Notes: generated by a model from the letters alone, not told the origin. DNA of 60,000 bases from Symsagittifera roscoffensis (GCF_963678635.1 NC_087062.1:8974670-9034669); one strand, 5' to 3'. Positions 29,354-40,647 are shown, numbered from the stretch's first letter. Numbers and translations: made by a program.

Positions 29354-31099
29354 GAGGCTCTCGTCTATTCGCGGTATCGGGTACGCATCTTTTATCGTCA
29401 CCGCGTTCAAATAGCGAAAGTCGCAACAAAATCTTACCTTTCCCCCTTTCTTTTTCGCCATTACCACCCCGCAAGCCCACGGTGATTTCGAGGGTTCTAT
29501 CATGTCGTATTCGAGCAGCATTTCGATTTCCGCTCGGCACGCTTCCGACTTGTGTGGCGTCATTCGTCTCGCGCCTTCTTTGTGCGGAACGGCACCTTCT
29601 TCCAGTTCAATTTCGTGTTCGACGAAGTTACTGCAACCGATATCCGCTTTATGTTTTGAAAATACATCTGCGTTCCGATTTAAAACGTCCCGCAATTTTT
29701 CGAAATCTCCCTCACCTATTTTCCCTTTTAAATGTTCTATCTCTGGCAAAACCGGTTGGTCAGATTCTAGTTCGTATGACGAGGGGCGTTCCTGAAAATT
29801 CGAGCAGCTCGATAAGCCGTCGTCCGTTTTGGATTTCATTGAAAACAAAATATGAATAAGTTTTATTTCATTAATCCTCTTTAAAATTTTATCTTTGTTG
29901 GCATGATAAGGACAGTCTTTCACATTATGTTTCTTCAAGTTTTGTGTCTCCTCATAGTCGGTCCTCATAGGCAAAGCGTAACCAAGCTTCTTTCCACGCT
30001 GGATTGAAACCGTGGTGTCCAGTGTGTTCAATAACACACTGACACACAGTTCGTTTCGCGTTACCGAGAAGCTCCGGCCTAAAATCACCGAACTCTGACT
30101 ATTTGGATTAGACACTAAGCAAACCTGTTTACTATCACTTAACGAATTCAATTTTCTCATTCTAAAAATTGCCACCACAGCTTGTCCTGGCTGTAGTTTT
30201 ACTTTTCTATCTAAGAAAATTGGCACCTTGTTTTCGTCTGTTATTATCCTATTAATTGGTTTCTTAACATTCATCTGGTCCAGTTTTCTAATCCGTATCA
30301 GACCTTTGTTCAAGTGAATCATCACGTCAAAATTCCTGACGAAATCTCTGCCCAAGATGAATTGGTCGGCGTCGTCCAAATTCTCTACCACCAGGAAGCT
30401 CATCCAAAGATCCCATCCTCCTATGTGGAGAACCGTTATTGGTGTCCTTCCGGCTACGTAAATTGCTCCTCGATTGGCGGCGGCCAGACGGAGATTCAAT
30501 GGAATTAGATCTTCCCTCGTGAAGCCCATTCTTTCCCAAGTTTTTATCGGCATCACACTCACTACCGCTCCTGTGTCCAGAAGCCCTGTGACTCCGATTT
30601 TCGTTCCGTTGGTGTCGAGCAGATGTGCGGTCACATCTGCTTCATACCCAATGTGTACTGCATCTTGTTCCATCATGGCGTCATGGCCTATCCTGCGGAT
30701 TTTGAGTTCCTCCTCAGCCAAATAGATCTGCCCTATCTGGTCACTGTCTGTTGTTACATAAGTCCTAGTGTAGATACTGATCCCATCCACGTTCAGCATC
30801 ACTTGATACGGCCCATAGACCTCCAGGTAGCTTCCATGAAGTTTCTTTATGCGAGGGCCACCCGTTGTTAGTAGTGCTCGCACAGCTCTCGACTCAGTGC
30901 GTGGCTCCACCTGCCTCAGATAATCTGCATATGTGTCCAAATGCATCAAAGTGAACTCGGATGGTTCACTCAGATTTCTGATTACCTGGTGTCCAGCCAC
31001 TGAAATTATCGACTGTATCTTGCTTCCTTGTGGCACCATGCCGAACCTCTGACCGGACATCACATTAAATTTCATGCTCAAACTGCTTGGTGCTTTCAT
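29141..31099 (-). CDS. Pol: retropepsin plus truncated RT, copy B
   Basis: Same 652-codon ORF as 13462-15420, with one amino-acid change (Gln for Lys, base 29758). It has the same loss of YxDD and RNase H, so neither copy can supply RT. Confidence 0.9.
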   Translation of the reverse strand: MKAPSSLSMKFNVMSGQRFGMVPQGSKIQSIISVAGHQVIRNLSEPSEFTLMHLDTYADYLRQVEPRTESRAVRALLTTGGPRIKKLHGSYLEVYGPYQVMLNVDGISIYTRTYVTTDSDQIGQIYLAEEELKIRRIGHDAMMEQDAVHIGYEADVTAHLLDTNGTKIGVTGLLDTGAVVSVMPIKTWERMGFTREDLIPLNLRLAAANRGAIYVAGRTPITVLHIGGWDLWMSFLVVENLDDADQFILGRDFVRNFDVMIHLNKGLIRIRKLDQMNVKKPINRIITDENKVPIFLDRKVKLQPGQAVVAIFRMRKLNSLSDSKQVCLVSNPNSQSSVILGRSFSVTRNELCVSVLLNTLDTTVSIQRGKKLGYALPMRTDYEETQNLKKHNVKDCPYHANKDKILKRINEIKLIHILFSMKSKTDDGLSSCSNFQERPSSYELESDQPVLPEIEHLKGKIGEGDFEKLRDVLNRNADVFSKHKADIGCSNFVEHEIELEEGAVPHKEGARRMTPHKSEACRAEIEMLLEYDMIEPSKSPWACGVVMAKKKGGKVRFCCDFRYLNAVTIKDAYPIPRIDESLSKLGYAKFFTTLDLGSAFWQVPLRKKDREKTRFACELGLYQWKRMPFGLCNATATFQRLMAQALTGVIKK

Positions 31100-33536
31100 G
31101 CTCCGTTGCTTCGAAGGTATTCAGTTGCTCCTGTAGTTTCTCATTCTCCATTTCGAGTTTCACTTTTTGTTCGATCTCTTTCGTCACCAGTTCCTGCTGC
31201 ACTCTATTTAGAGCATCCCTCGCGTCTGCCCTATAATCAATCTTGAAGTCATCGGCCGCAGTGACTGGTTCCGGTTCACGTGTCTCTTCAGTTACCGCTT
31301 GCATTTTCTTCGTCGCCAGCTCTTGAGGTTTGTCTTTTCTGCGTGCCTCCGCTTCACTCAACAGGCGAGCCTTGCTGGCTTTCACTCCTGACAATGCTTC
31401 TTCATGCCTCGGATGCTTGATGTCTGCCACTGCATCCCAGAATTGCGGACAATCTGATTTAAAATGACCTTCCAAGTTGCAAAAGAAACACCTCGGGCCG
31501 AATTTTGCAATTACTCCTCTCATGAAATCCTCATGGTCCAATTCTGACGCATTTTCGTCCTCGAGGCTAAAGCCTATTGCTTTCATGCCTTGTTTGTAAG
31601 TTGGGCATGCCGACACATGATGGTCTGTTTAACTGCAATTGACACAAGAGCGTCTCTTGTCCATATCATCCCTCGGTTTGTACCAGTTGTTCCCTTGGTT
31701 TGCTGGCCCAGTGTTAAAATTGCCATAATTGTTCTTATAATAACCAGATCTCGAAGGAGGTTTCAATAAAAGATATTCTTTTGACTTGAGCCTCAACTCC
31801 TCTGGTGTTGGCGCATTGGTTGATAGTGGTGTGTAATGCGTTGCCAGCATTCTCCGAAGTTCATCATTCTTCACACCATCGATGAATTTTGAGGCTACTG
31901 CCAGGTTCATCCTTCGGTTTGACTCATCCGGTTGGCTGCGTCTTCTCAGCATTTCCAAGTCGTCTAGAAACTTGTCTATCATTTCATCCTCTCGTTGCCT
32001 CCGTTTCTCGAATCGCATCATTGCCTGGTGCCCCTGCACCCCTGATCCAAAAAGGTTTAACAAGGTTTCGAAGATTTTCTCGGCTGTCTCACGCTGATAT
32101 TGCTTTTTGGCCAGGACACAGTTCAGGGCTGTCCCTTCCAAGTTGCTGGTGAGCGCACTGCATTCTTGTCTTTCCGACAAGTCCTCTTCCTCGAAATGCA
32201 GTTTCATTACCTCTATCCAGGTATCAATAGAATCGTCTTTATAGCATCTTGGTTTCTTAAAGACTCTTCTGGACTTATCACTGCGTTCATTGGTTCTGGA
32301 TAACCTTGTAAGGAATGTCTCCAAAGACCTGTTTAGGGGTTCAAAGGCTGTGGCCATTGCCGTAGCATCCCTTGAGTGTCCCGCCTGAGTGTCTTCACAC
32401 CTTGTCAAAGGCTCTGTATTCGGTGCATCCCTGCAATCCGAATCGCCGTGAGTGTTTTCCCCTTGGCCCACATGACTCCTCCCTGGGCTCGCATATCTCC
32501 TGTTACCGGAATCACTTCTCCCAGTCGCATGTGTGCCTTGCGTTGGTCGTTCGTTAGAGGTCTGTCTGTTCCCCGTTGAACTTGCTCTACTGTTCGGGCC
32601 CCATGTTCAATTATCCCTTGTGGCATAGCCTGATGAACTGCCCCTACCTCTAGTGGATCCATATGTCCTCCTCCTTTGATGGTCATTGAAGTTCACCTTC
32701 GGCTCCCTGCTGGGACCTCCCGAGTTCGGTTCCCCTTCTTTTTGTCCACTCTTGCTGCCTAGTAGCCCGTCCAATCTATCCATGATAGCCTGAGTTCGCC
32801 TCTCCATCATCGCGTCTATCTTTGTGTCAAGAGTCCCAAGAGACTGCTCTTGCTGAATTGTTAACTTCTCCATGTCGTCTCTTAAGCGTAACTCTCTCTG
32901 TTCCGCTTTTCTTGTCATTCGCGACAAGTTCTTCGCTATGTGCTCGTTCGTTCTTCTTTTCAAGCATTTTTCGCTCCTACCAATTTCTTGTCTATTGCGG
33001 TTTATTTCTTCCCACAGACTTTCTCTTTCAATGTGAACTGCTCTTTCTAGTTCACTCATTCTTATGGACATCTGTTCAATTTGTTCTCCTATACTGCCCA
33101 ATATGTTGTTCAAGGCTTCTTCTAGTGCTGCCCCGTTATCCACGAGTGGCGTCACTAGTGGCGGTGTAACCCTGTCTGTCCCAGGTAGCTTTGTGCTGGT
33201 CGAGGTTCGGCCCTTGACTCTCTGCCTCGACGTCTTTTCATTATCCACTTCAGGATCCGCCAATGCGTTGCCTAGCCCTTTGTTTCTACTCTCCCCAGTT
33301 TGCGGCTCTGAAATTGTCATAATCGCGAAGCCTCTCGACTGGCCCGGTGTGTTTACTTCTTTGCTTATCGTTCTCACCACACCAAATTTGTCCATGGTTC
33401 CAGTCTCTCTTTCGACGTGTGCCTCATTCTCCTGGGTCGAACTATTGAGGCTGACTTGAGATCCAAAATCCACTTGCTCGTCTTCGTCCTCTTCTTCCTC
33501 CTGAGATTCAACTTCATTTCCTGTGCCCACTCCCAT
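31065..33536 (-). CDS. Gag, copy B
   Basis: Counterpart of 15386-17857, with in-frame TGA at 32607-32609 and TAA at 31629-31631 (inside the first zinc knuckle). Substitutions at 31981, 32948 and 32984 change a few residues in the capsid and coiled coil. Confidence 0.8.
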
Positions 33537-33653
33537 GGTGAAAGATGTTTCCTAAGGTGTTCCTCATTCTTGCTGAGAACGATGAGGACGTTGTCTGTTA
33601 CTCAGTCCCGCCTGCCATCATAGTGTTGTCTGTTGGAGATCTTCTAGTTCCCA

Positions 33654-34034
33654 CTATTTCAGTTGAGATGTCGGACATTTCTGACATCTCCTCTTGGTCC
33701 AATGTCCCGGTGGAAGTGGCAAATCATGGCTTTGTTTTACCGGAGTAGATTCACTCGCCAGCCTTCTGCCTCTCCCTTCTAGTCCATGTACTTCCTGGTT
33801 GTCATTCATGGCCTGGTCCGTATTGACCTCCACTTCTAACATTTCTTTTCTCTCTTCTGAGGTCTTCTGACTCCTCGTTTCAACCATTCTGCCTGAAACC
33901 GTCTCCCCTTTGTCGGTCCGGGCTCGTTTGATCCGATCCACAAAAGGGTCGGTCATTGTTTTTCTTTGCTTTTTAGGTATGAATTTCCTAGAGCTATTAA
34001 CTCGTTTAGGTATCCTTGACTTGTCTAGACTCAT
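33654..34034 (-). CDS. 5'-proximal small basic ORF, copy B (intact start)
   Basis: 126 codons from ATG at 34034, whose first base lies just outside the block shared with copy A. Lys/Arg-rich with a C-terminal CQKC. This is probably the native 5' end of the element's coding part, because the sequence to its right (34,035 on) has no ORF that continues it. Confidence 0.5.
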   Translation of the reverse strand: MSLDKSRIPKRVNSSRKFIPKKQRKTMTDPFVDRIKRARTDKGETVSGRMVETRSQKTSEERKEMLEVEVNTDQAMNDNQEVHGLEGRGRRLASESTPVKQSHDLPLPPGHWTKRRCQKCPTSQLK

Positions 34035-34352
34035 TCTCAATTTGTCACTTCTTAATGCCTATACACTCACTTTGATTGCTAGTGACTTTATACTTTGACT
34101 ATCAATAATAATGACACAACACAATAAATTTCACAAGATTCTATTAAATAGTGACCACGAATCCCTGTATGTTATCAGGGTACAGCTCGTATATAATTTA
34201 TTAACACTAACCAATTAACGGTTGTAAGATTTGACAACTAGCACAATATGATGATATCAGATAGTGTACTCACTACCCAATCAAGCACAAATTACGTTGA
34301 TTTTAAAATCAAAAACAAAAAAATATATATAATGACAGAATATGAATACCTC

Positions 34353-34386
34353 TATAAAAAAACGTATGTGTGTTGTACTTTCAGTC
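34353..34386 (+). promoter_or_regulatory. TATA box and TCAGTC initiator, plus strand
   Basis: TATAAAA at 34353-34359 and TCAGTC at 34381-34386 put the presumptive +1 A (34383) 30 bases after the first T of the TATA box. That is the canonical spacing, and the initiator is a perfect arthropod-type match. An AATAAA follows at about 34,794. The layout resembles the U3/R of an LTR pointing right, but no coding sequence follows. Confidence 0.4.
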
Positions 34387-34808
34387 GGTCGTAGTACAGT
34401 AGTCGAACTTGTACTCTAAAGAAAAAGCTTTCCCTGCTTGGTGCTGCACCAAACAGACAAAACTTTGAAGGCAGTAATTTTCTCAAGTGGGCGTCTATTG
34501 CACCCACCGAGTACTGTGATACCTATCTGCCTTCGGACTGCCCGAGCTAGACCTACTAAAATCCTTAGGGCAGTTACTTTTCACAAAAACGTGATGGATT
34601 TCAATCTACACCAATGAATTACGCTCTTTTTAGTTTAGACTTAGTGTAGCGAATATCCGAGTTCGGACCTGTTTTGTTTTGGTCTGGTTTTTATTGAAAG
34701 GCAAGTTACCAGTGCAGTCACTGATTCCTAGCCTGTCCGCTAATAACCTAATACCTCTCACTGTAGTCTTTCTTCCGCTTACCTAAGTCCTTTAATAAAA
34801 TAATACCA

Positions 34809-35045
34809 CTCCGGATTGGCAAAAATACAGTACCCCTCCGGATTGGCAAAAATAGGACCCTTCCGGATTGGCAAAATTGAGACCCCTCCGGATTGGGACC
34901 CCTCTGAGTTAGCAAATATAAGACCCCTCCGGATTGCGACCCCTCCGGTTTTGTGAAAACAAGACCCCTCCGGATTGGGACCCCTCCGAATTTGAAAAAC
35001 TTTTGACCCCTCCGGATTGGGGCCCTTTGGTTTTGTAAAAGTAGC
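34809..35045. repeat. Composite minisatellite, core CCCCTCCGGATTGG, ~41-bp period
   Basis: GACCCCTCCGGATTG starts at 34881, 34922, 34963 and 35005, spacing 41-42. Between them lies a second, more diverged half-unit (CCCCTCYGRRTT then an A-rich tail). To the left are three simpler units with CAAAAATA-type tails. The 96-codon minus-strand ORF here is only translation of the repeat (GPNPEGS-like). Confidence 0.85.
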
Positions 35046-36379
35046 TCTTCGGAGATTTCCTTTTTTCAACCTATAACCCTCCGGATACGTTCTCCGATGC
35101 TAATTTGCTTTTTAAATTAACTAGGAAGGGTATGTAATGCTTTCCTAGACCCTTCCGGATTGAAGTTAAGCCTCTTATTTGATAATTCACGCTAACGGTG
35201 AAGGGTCTGTCGCTAGCCTGACTTCGGCTCGATTAAGGTTTTCTTGTGCCTTTAGCCTTCCCTTTTCGTCTAGAACAGCCTAAAGTTACTTTATTCAACC
35301 ACTATTACCTTATGGTAGGGGTGTAAGGGCTTTCCTAAAAAAAATTTATAAAACGTGAAGGGTCTACCCTCCCAAATTGGTGAATATGCTAAGAACAATC
35401 TCAAAAAATTTTCACGCTTACTTTTTCGAAAAACTTTTGTCCCTATCAGTAAGCTCAGCTAATTTTTGATCTAGTGGTACTAAGATTAACGTTAACTGGA
35501 TCTGTCCAGTAGTTCCAAAGTTATTATCCAAAACGTCTTTTTTCTAAAGTCAAAAAATTTCTCTTTCTATAGGTTCCGCTTAACTTTTTCCGCAATTCTG
35601 TTCTTTTCGACCTAAAAAGTATTGATCCGAGCTCAGAAGGCCTATACTCTTCTAGTTCAATGCAAAAGACCCGATCTAAAACGCTTTAGTTGAAAAAATT
35701 TGCGAAAAACTATGCTACCTGTACCCCTCCGGATTGATGAATCCACCAAATCAAACACGTTAAGTTCGATTTCTCTGCAACCCGGAAAGCTTTCGGGTAG
35801 CGGGTTTTAGAACTTGTAGATTCACTAGTGGATGTTGTCCGAATAACTATTTTTACTGTCCTAACTCAAAATTTTCAAATTAACAAAAATTCGGTTTTTG
35901 ATTTTAAAATAGTTCCAAACACTTCCGAACTAAACTTAACCGGTTCTATCTATTATAGTAGTGCGGTTAGGATGTAACACACTAATTTAGCGCTTTTTTC
36001 TGTTTAAAAAATATCGATATCTCAAAAATCGCGGTTTGTCGGGGGTTCAAAATATCGCTATTTTCGGTCTCTGCTAACTCTGCAATTTGTCGTTGGTTTT
36101 CAATCACAATCTTCGTCGTTATCGCTATCGCAACTAATGTTGTTGTTGTGTTTTGTTTCGGCTTTTCTGCCAAAATGGCCATTTCTGACGTTTCTCAGAA
36201 ATATGACGTCATACTTCGAAAATGTAAAATTTCAAAATACCAGAATATCTTGAACTTCACCGTTTGACTAATCGTCACAATAACGTTGTTAATCTCTTAA
36301 AACCGTCTATTCGGAAGGTTCGCTGCTAGAATTTCGAATCTGTTGAATCTGCATTTTGGCGCATTCTGGTCGAATGTCA

Positions 36380-38151
36380 CATCATCTGCCTAAAGAAGCA
36401 TAGGGGATGTAATGCCATCCGTCATCGAAGTGATGTATAGCAAAAAGAGTAATGGTCTCAGGACAGATCTTTGTGGGACTCCGCTGACAACTGGTGCCCA
36501 CTCCGAAAAGCTTTCGTTTACCACTACCCGTTGCCTCCTATCCGTTAAAAATGCTCTGATCTAGTTTAAAGTTTTCCCTCTGATCCCATATTTGGATACT
36601 GTGTTCAACACTTTTCTGTGGGGAACGCTATCAAAAGCTTTTTGGAGGTCAATTTACACTATGTCTACCTCATAACCCTTGTCCAGTTCCGCAGTCCAGT
36701 CGTCGAGCGCTTTGAATAACTGGAGAGTCGTTGATCGACCTGGTAATAAACCATACTGTTTGTCTGATAAGATGTTGTTCTGTCTCAAAAAATCAAACAG
36801 TTGTCTTCTCATCACTTTTTCCATTATTTTGCAACAGACTGATGTGAGGCTAAAAATTCGGTAATTATCGGTGTCATTTTTTGCGTTTTTTTTTGTGAAT
36901 CGCTGTTATATTTGCGCATTTCCAATCTTCGGGTGTTTCTCTCTTATCACAGGAGTTTTCCATTAAAGAACACAGTAATTCGGCTAATTCATATCGGTAT
37001 TCGTTCAAAATTTTTTGGTGAAAAATGTCAGCTCCCATCAATTTGTGGTGGTGTCTAACGCTGCAAGTTCATGTAGTATTATCTCTTTAGAGAGATATAG
37101 ATCATCTGATAATTGCTGCTCTTGGAGATCCATTAAATCCAAGTTGTCAGGTGTTTCTATGGTGAAAACGCAATTGAAGATATCAGACAGGGCAGTCGCT
37201 TTCTCCTTGTCGGTCTTTGCCCAATTATTATTGCTAATTTTGCTGTTTTATGCTTTTTGTTATATCTTCTTCAGGTATTCGAACACAACTCCGAGTCAGT
37301 TTCCTGACTTTGTTTCGAGCCTTTGAGTATTTTTCAAAATTTTCTTTTGTTTTATCTCTCGTGACATCTCTCCAACTTCTTTGTTTTTCTCGAACTGCAT
37401 CTTTCACTTCGGGTCTCATTGGCATTTTGTTTTGCTGTATGCGAATTTTAATTTTAGGGATGAACTTCTTAACAGCACAATTGTTCCCAGTTTTATACTA
37501 GTGTTTGCGATTCTTCATACAATATGTTGGTGGTTTATTCTGATCGGAGTTCCACGTAGCTCCCTTTCTTGTAATTCAGTCTCTCTTTACATCGCTTGGT
37601 TGCCCAGAGATCAAATTTTGCTTGGATTAGTGTGTGATCACCCTTACCCAGCGGGGAGATGTATTATATCCTAGCTGGTTCCAGGGTTTTGTCGGCTAGC
37701 ATGAGATCTAGTGGTGATGGCTCGTTGTTTTTGGTCACACGCATTTGTCTATTAATGTATTGATGGAGATAAGAATCTTTTACTGCTTCAAAAAAATGGT
37801 GTTCCCTGCTCTTCTCGTCATGATTCGTGCTGATATATTGCCAATTATATCTCTGTAATTCATGTCTCCTAGTACAATGTATCTAGAACGGTTGGATCCA
37901 ATGCTTGCAAGAAGTTGTAAAGGTTGTAGCTGTTTTCGGGGGTTGATGATGGGCTCCGATAGGTTGAAGCTAACACATTTTCTCTCTTTGTTAGCAGTAG
38001 GTTGTATACTTGCAGTTCTTCAAATCCAGATTCATCGTTTATTTCCTTGTAATCGCTGTCCTTCCGAATATAAAAAAAACATGCCTCTCCCCTTCTCGTT
38101 CGGATTCAAGTTTTTTTGTTTTAAATTGTAGCAGTCGAGTTTGTGCCAACT
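36380..38151 (-). mobile_element. CR1-like LINE array unit 5, truncated
   Basis: Leftmost unit. The endonuclease part is read at about 38,150-37,530 with frame breaks. The RT part (36,990-36,380) includes the YRP, IDLQ and GVPQG-like region but stops at the start of the YADD motif, so the RT C-terminus is missing. No clean ORF remains. Confidence 0.75.
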
Positions 38152-40644
38152 TGAGTTCCACATGATTACAGAAACGGGTACACTCTCGCTTGATATTACT
38201 GTTTCGGGCAACGAGTTCCAGTCGTTGATGGCTGCAACTGTAAAAAAAATTTTGTCTAGCAGTAGTTTTGGTCTTCTTGGTCACAATCTTGAAAGTCGCT
38301 TCGAGTAGTTGTATTTGCGTATTTCTGGAATAAGTTTTGTTTCGCGTCGCTGAACATTTTCAATCGTAATTTTGTGTTTTTTAAGGTATGGATTCCATGC
38401 CTGATTTGCATACTCCAGATGTGTTCTTACAAAGGCGTTGTACAGGGTCGTCAGAGTTTCAGAGGTCAGGTTCACGAAACTTTTCTTGATTATCGCGACT
38501 ATACTGTTTGCCTTTTTCCCCTTTTTGGCGATGTGCTCACGGTATTGTAATTTTGAATCAACGATAAATCCCAGATCTTTCTCTGATTCAGCTTTGCTTA
38601 GTTGTTTTCCGCCATTTAAGGAATAGTTCCGTTCAGATTGTTTCGTTATTCTCGTTGGGGTGAGTGTAAGACATTTTGTCAGTTTGAACTTCATTAAACT
38701 GCGTTTAGCCCATTTGGAATTTTCATTCAGGTCAAATTATAGTTTTTCTTCTTGAATCGCATCAGTAATTGATCTGAATATTTTGGCGTCATCTGCGTAT
38801 AGAAGCATAGGGGATGTAATGCCATCCATCATCGAGTTGATGTATAGCAAAAAGATTATTTGTCCCAGGACAGATCCTTGTGGGACTCCGCTGACAACTG
38901 GTGCTCACTTCAAAAAGCTTTCGCTTACCACTACCTGTTGCATCCTATCCTTTAATAATGCTGGGATCCAGTTTAAAGTTTTCCCCTTGATCCCATATTT
39001 GGATATTGTGTTCAATAGTTTTTTTTCGGGGAACGCTATCAAAAGCTTTTTGTAAGTCAATGTACACTATGTCTACCTCATAACCCTTGTCCAGTTCCGC
39101 AGTCCAGTCGTCGAGCGCTTTTAATAACTGGAGAGTCGTTGATCGACCTGATAAGAAACCATACTGTTTGTCTGATAAGATGTTGTTCTGTCTCAAAAAG
39201 TCAAACAGTTGTCTTCTTATCACTTTTTCCATTATTTTGCAACAGACTGATGTGAGGCTAACAGGTCGGTAATTATCTGGGTCATTTTTTGCGTTTTTTT
39301 TGTGAATCGCTGTTATATTTGCGCATTTCCAATCTTCGGGTATTTCTCTCTTATCCCAGGAGTTTTGCATTAAAGAACACAGTAATTCAGCTCATTCATA
39401 TCGGTATTCGTTCAAAATCTTTGGGTGAACACTGTCAGCTCCCATCGATTTGTGGTGGTGTCTAACGCTTTAAGTTCATGTAGTATTACCTTTTTAGAGA
39501 GATATATATCATCTGATTTTTGCTGCTCTTGGAGATCCATTAAATCGAAGCTGCCAGGTGTTTCTATGATTAAAACTCAATTGAAAAAATCAGACAGGGC
39601 AGTCGCTTAATCCTTGTCGGTCTTTGCCCAATTATTATCACTAATTTTGAGGCAAGTTTCGTCTCAGTGGATTTAATTTTTTTGTTTACATAGTTCCAAA
39701 ACTTTTTAGGTTGCTGTTTTATGCTTTTTGATATATCTTCTTCATGTATTCGAACACAGTTCCGTGTCAGTTTCCTGACTTTGTTTCGAGCTTTCGAATT
39801 TTTTCATAGTTTTCTTGTGTTTTATCTCTCCTGATTTCTCTCCAAATTCTTTGTTTTTCTTGATGTGCAACTCTCACTTCGGGTATCTTCGGCTTTTTGT
39901 TTTGCTTTATACGAATTTTAGTTTTAGGGATGAACTTCTTAACAGCACAATCAAGAGTGGTTTTAAATTTTTCCCAGATTTGCTCTAGTGTTTGCAATTC
40001 TTCATACAATTTGTTGGTGTTTAACTCTGATCGGAGTTCACGTAGCTCCCTTTGTTGTAATTCAGTCTCTCTTTACATCGCTTTGTTAACCAGGGATCAA
40101 ATTTTGCTTGGATTAGTGTGTGATCACCCTTACCCAGCCGGGAGATGTATTCTATGCTAGTTGCATCCAGAGTTTTTTCAGCTAGCATGAGATCTAGTAG
40201 TGATGGTTCGTTGTTTTTGGTCACACGCGTTGGTCTATCAATGTGTTGATCGAGATAAGAATCTTTTACCGCTTCAATAAATTGGTGTTCCTTGCTGTTC
40301 TCGTCATGATATGTGCTGATATATTGCCAATCTATATCTCTGTAATTCATGTCTCCTAGTACAATGTATCTAGAAAGGTTGGATCCAATGCTTCCTAAGA
40401 AGTTGTAAAGGTTGTAGCTGTTTTCGGGGGTAGATGAAGGGCTCCCATAGGTTGAAGCTATCACAATTTTTGTCTTTGTTAGCAGTAGAGTGTGTACTTG
40501 CAGTTCCTCAAATCCAGATTCATCGTTCATATCCTTGTAACCGATGTCCTTCCGAATATAAAACAACATGCATCTCCCCTTCTCGTTGGGATTAATGTTT
40601 TTTGTTTCAAATTGTAGCAGTCGAGTTTGTGCCAAATTGGGTTC
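38152..40644 (-). mobile_element. CR1-like LINE array unit 4
   Basis: Endonuclease at 40,644-40,021 (best open part of the array after unit 1), connecting region at 40,009-39,767, RT at 39,370-38,945 and the RT C-terminus at 38,694-38,180. The RT C-terminus runs straight into the endonuclease of unit 5 at about 38,152 with no 3' UTR or 5' UTR between. Several frameshifts. Confidence 0.8.
38945..39370 (-). CDS. LINE reverse transcriptase fragment, unit 4
   Basis: 141 codons with EIPEDWKCANITAIHKK, NYRPVSLTSV and VDIVYIDLQKAFDSVPR (motif A). The frame shifts after this, and the GVPQG/YADD part is read in another frame down to about 38,780. Confidence 0.75.
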   Translation of the reverse strand: MQNSWDKREIPEDWKCANITAIHKKNAKNDPDNYRPVSLTSVCCKIMEKVIRRQLFDFLRQNNILSDKQYGFLSGRSTTLQLLKALDDWTAELDKGYEVDIVYIDLQKAFDSVPRKKTIEHNIQIWDQGENFKLDPSIIKG

Positions 40645-40647
40645 CAC
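40021..40647 (-). CDS. LINE apurinic-type endonuclease domain, unit 4
   Basis: 208 codons of an exonuclease/endonuclease/phosphatase-family domain as found at the N-terminus of CR1-like ORF2. VIASTYGSPSSTPEN holds the conserved SxYRPP-like segment, YIVLGDMNYRDIDW is the GDFN-type catalytic motif, and PSLLDLMLA and SRLGKGDHTLI (the SDH-like His) follow. The N-terminal catalytic strands are lost because the unit begins inside the domain. Confidence 0.75.
   Translation of the reverse strand: MEPNLAQTRLLQFETKNINPNEKGRCMLFYIRKDIGYKDMNDESGFEELQVHTLLLTKTKIVIASTYGSPSSTPENSYNLYNFLGSIGSNLSRYIVLGDMNYRDIDWQYISTYHDENSKEHQFIEAVKDSYLDQHIDRPTRVTKNNEPSLLDLMLAEKTLDATSIEYISRLGKGDHTLIQAKFDPWLTKRCKERLNYNKGSYVNSDQS

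Larger units (their letters stand above)
18365..34033 (-). mobile_element. Giant Ty3/gypsy-like retroelement, copy B (3'-truncated)
   Basis: Near-identical second copy of 2,686-18,354 at a constant offset of 15,679. I found single-base differences at 18371, 24532, 28307, 28413, 29042, 29758, 31981, 32948 and 32984 and no indel. It lacks everything that copy A carries left of 2,686, that is the last ORFs of the second module. Its 5' side extends into 34,034 and beyond, where copy A instead meets the junction at 18,355. Orientation is the same as copy A, so the arrangement is head to tail. Confidence 0.9.
34035..36379. other. Non-coding flank between the giant element and the LINE array
   Basis: AT-rich, with no ORF that I would support. 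It probably includes the 5' untranslated region (and perhaps an LTR) of the giant element. I could not recognise LTR ends or a primer-binding site. It holds a plus-strand TATA/initiator pair, a hairpin-forming CCCTG/CAGGG pair at about 34,164-34,181, the 41-bp minisatellite and two isolated copies of its core (near 35,152 and 35,723). Confidence 0.6.

Noticed and set aside
1-34033. Alternative genetic code explaining the many TAA/TAG/TGA codons
   Set aside because: All three stop codons occur inside the frames, frameshifts also occur, and the 1,454-codon gypsy Pol in the same window reads cleanly in the standard code.
34809-35045. CRISPR-like array
   Set aside because: Eukaryotic context, no uniform repeat/spacer structure, and spacers resemble degraded repeat units.
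34779-35069. 96-codon minus-strand ORF with GPNPEGS repeats
   Set aside because: Pure translation of the minisatellite; no support outside the repeat.
35982-36182. 66-codon minus-strand ORF
   Set aside because: Low-complexity Thr/Ile-rich product in AT-rich DNA with no neighbours or motif.
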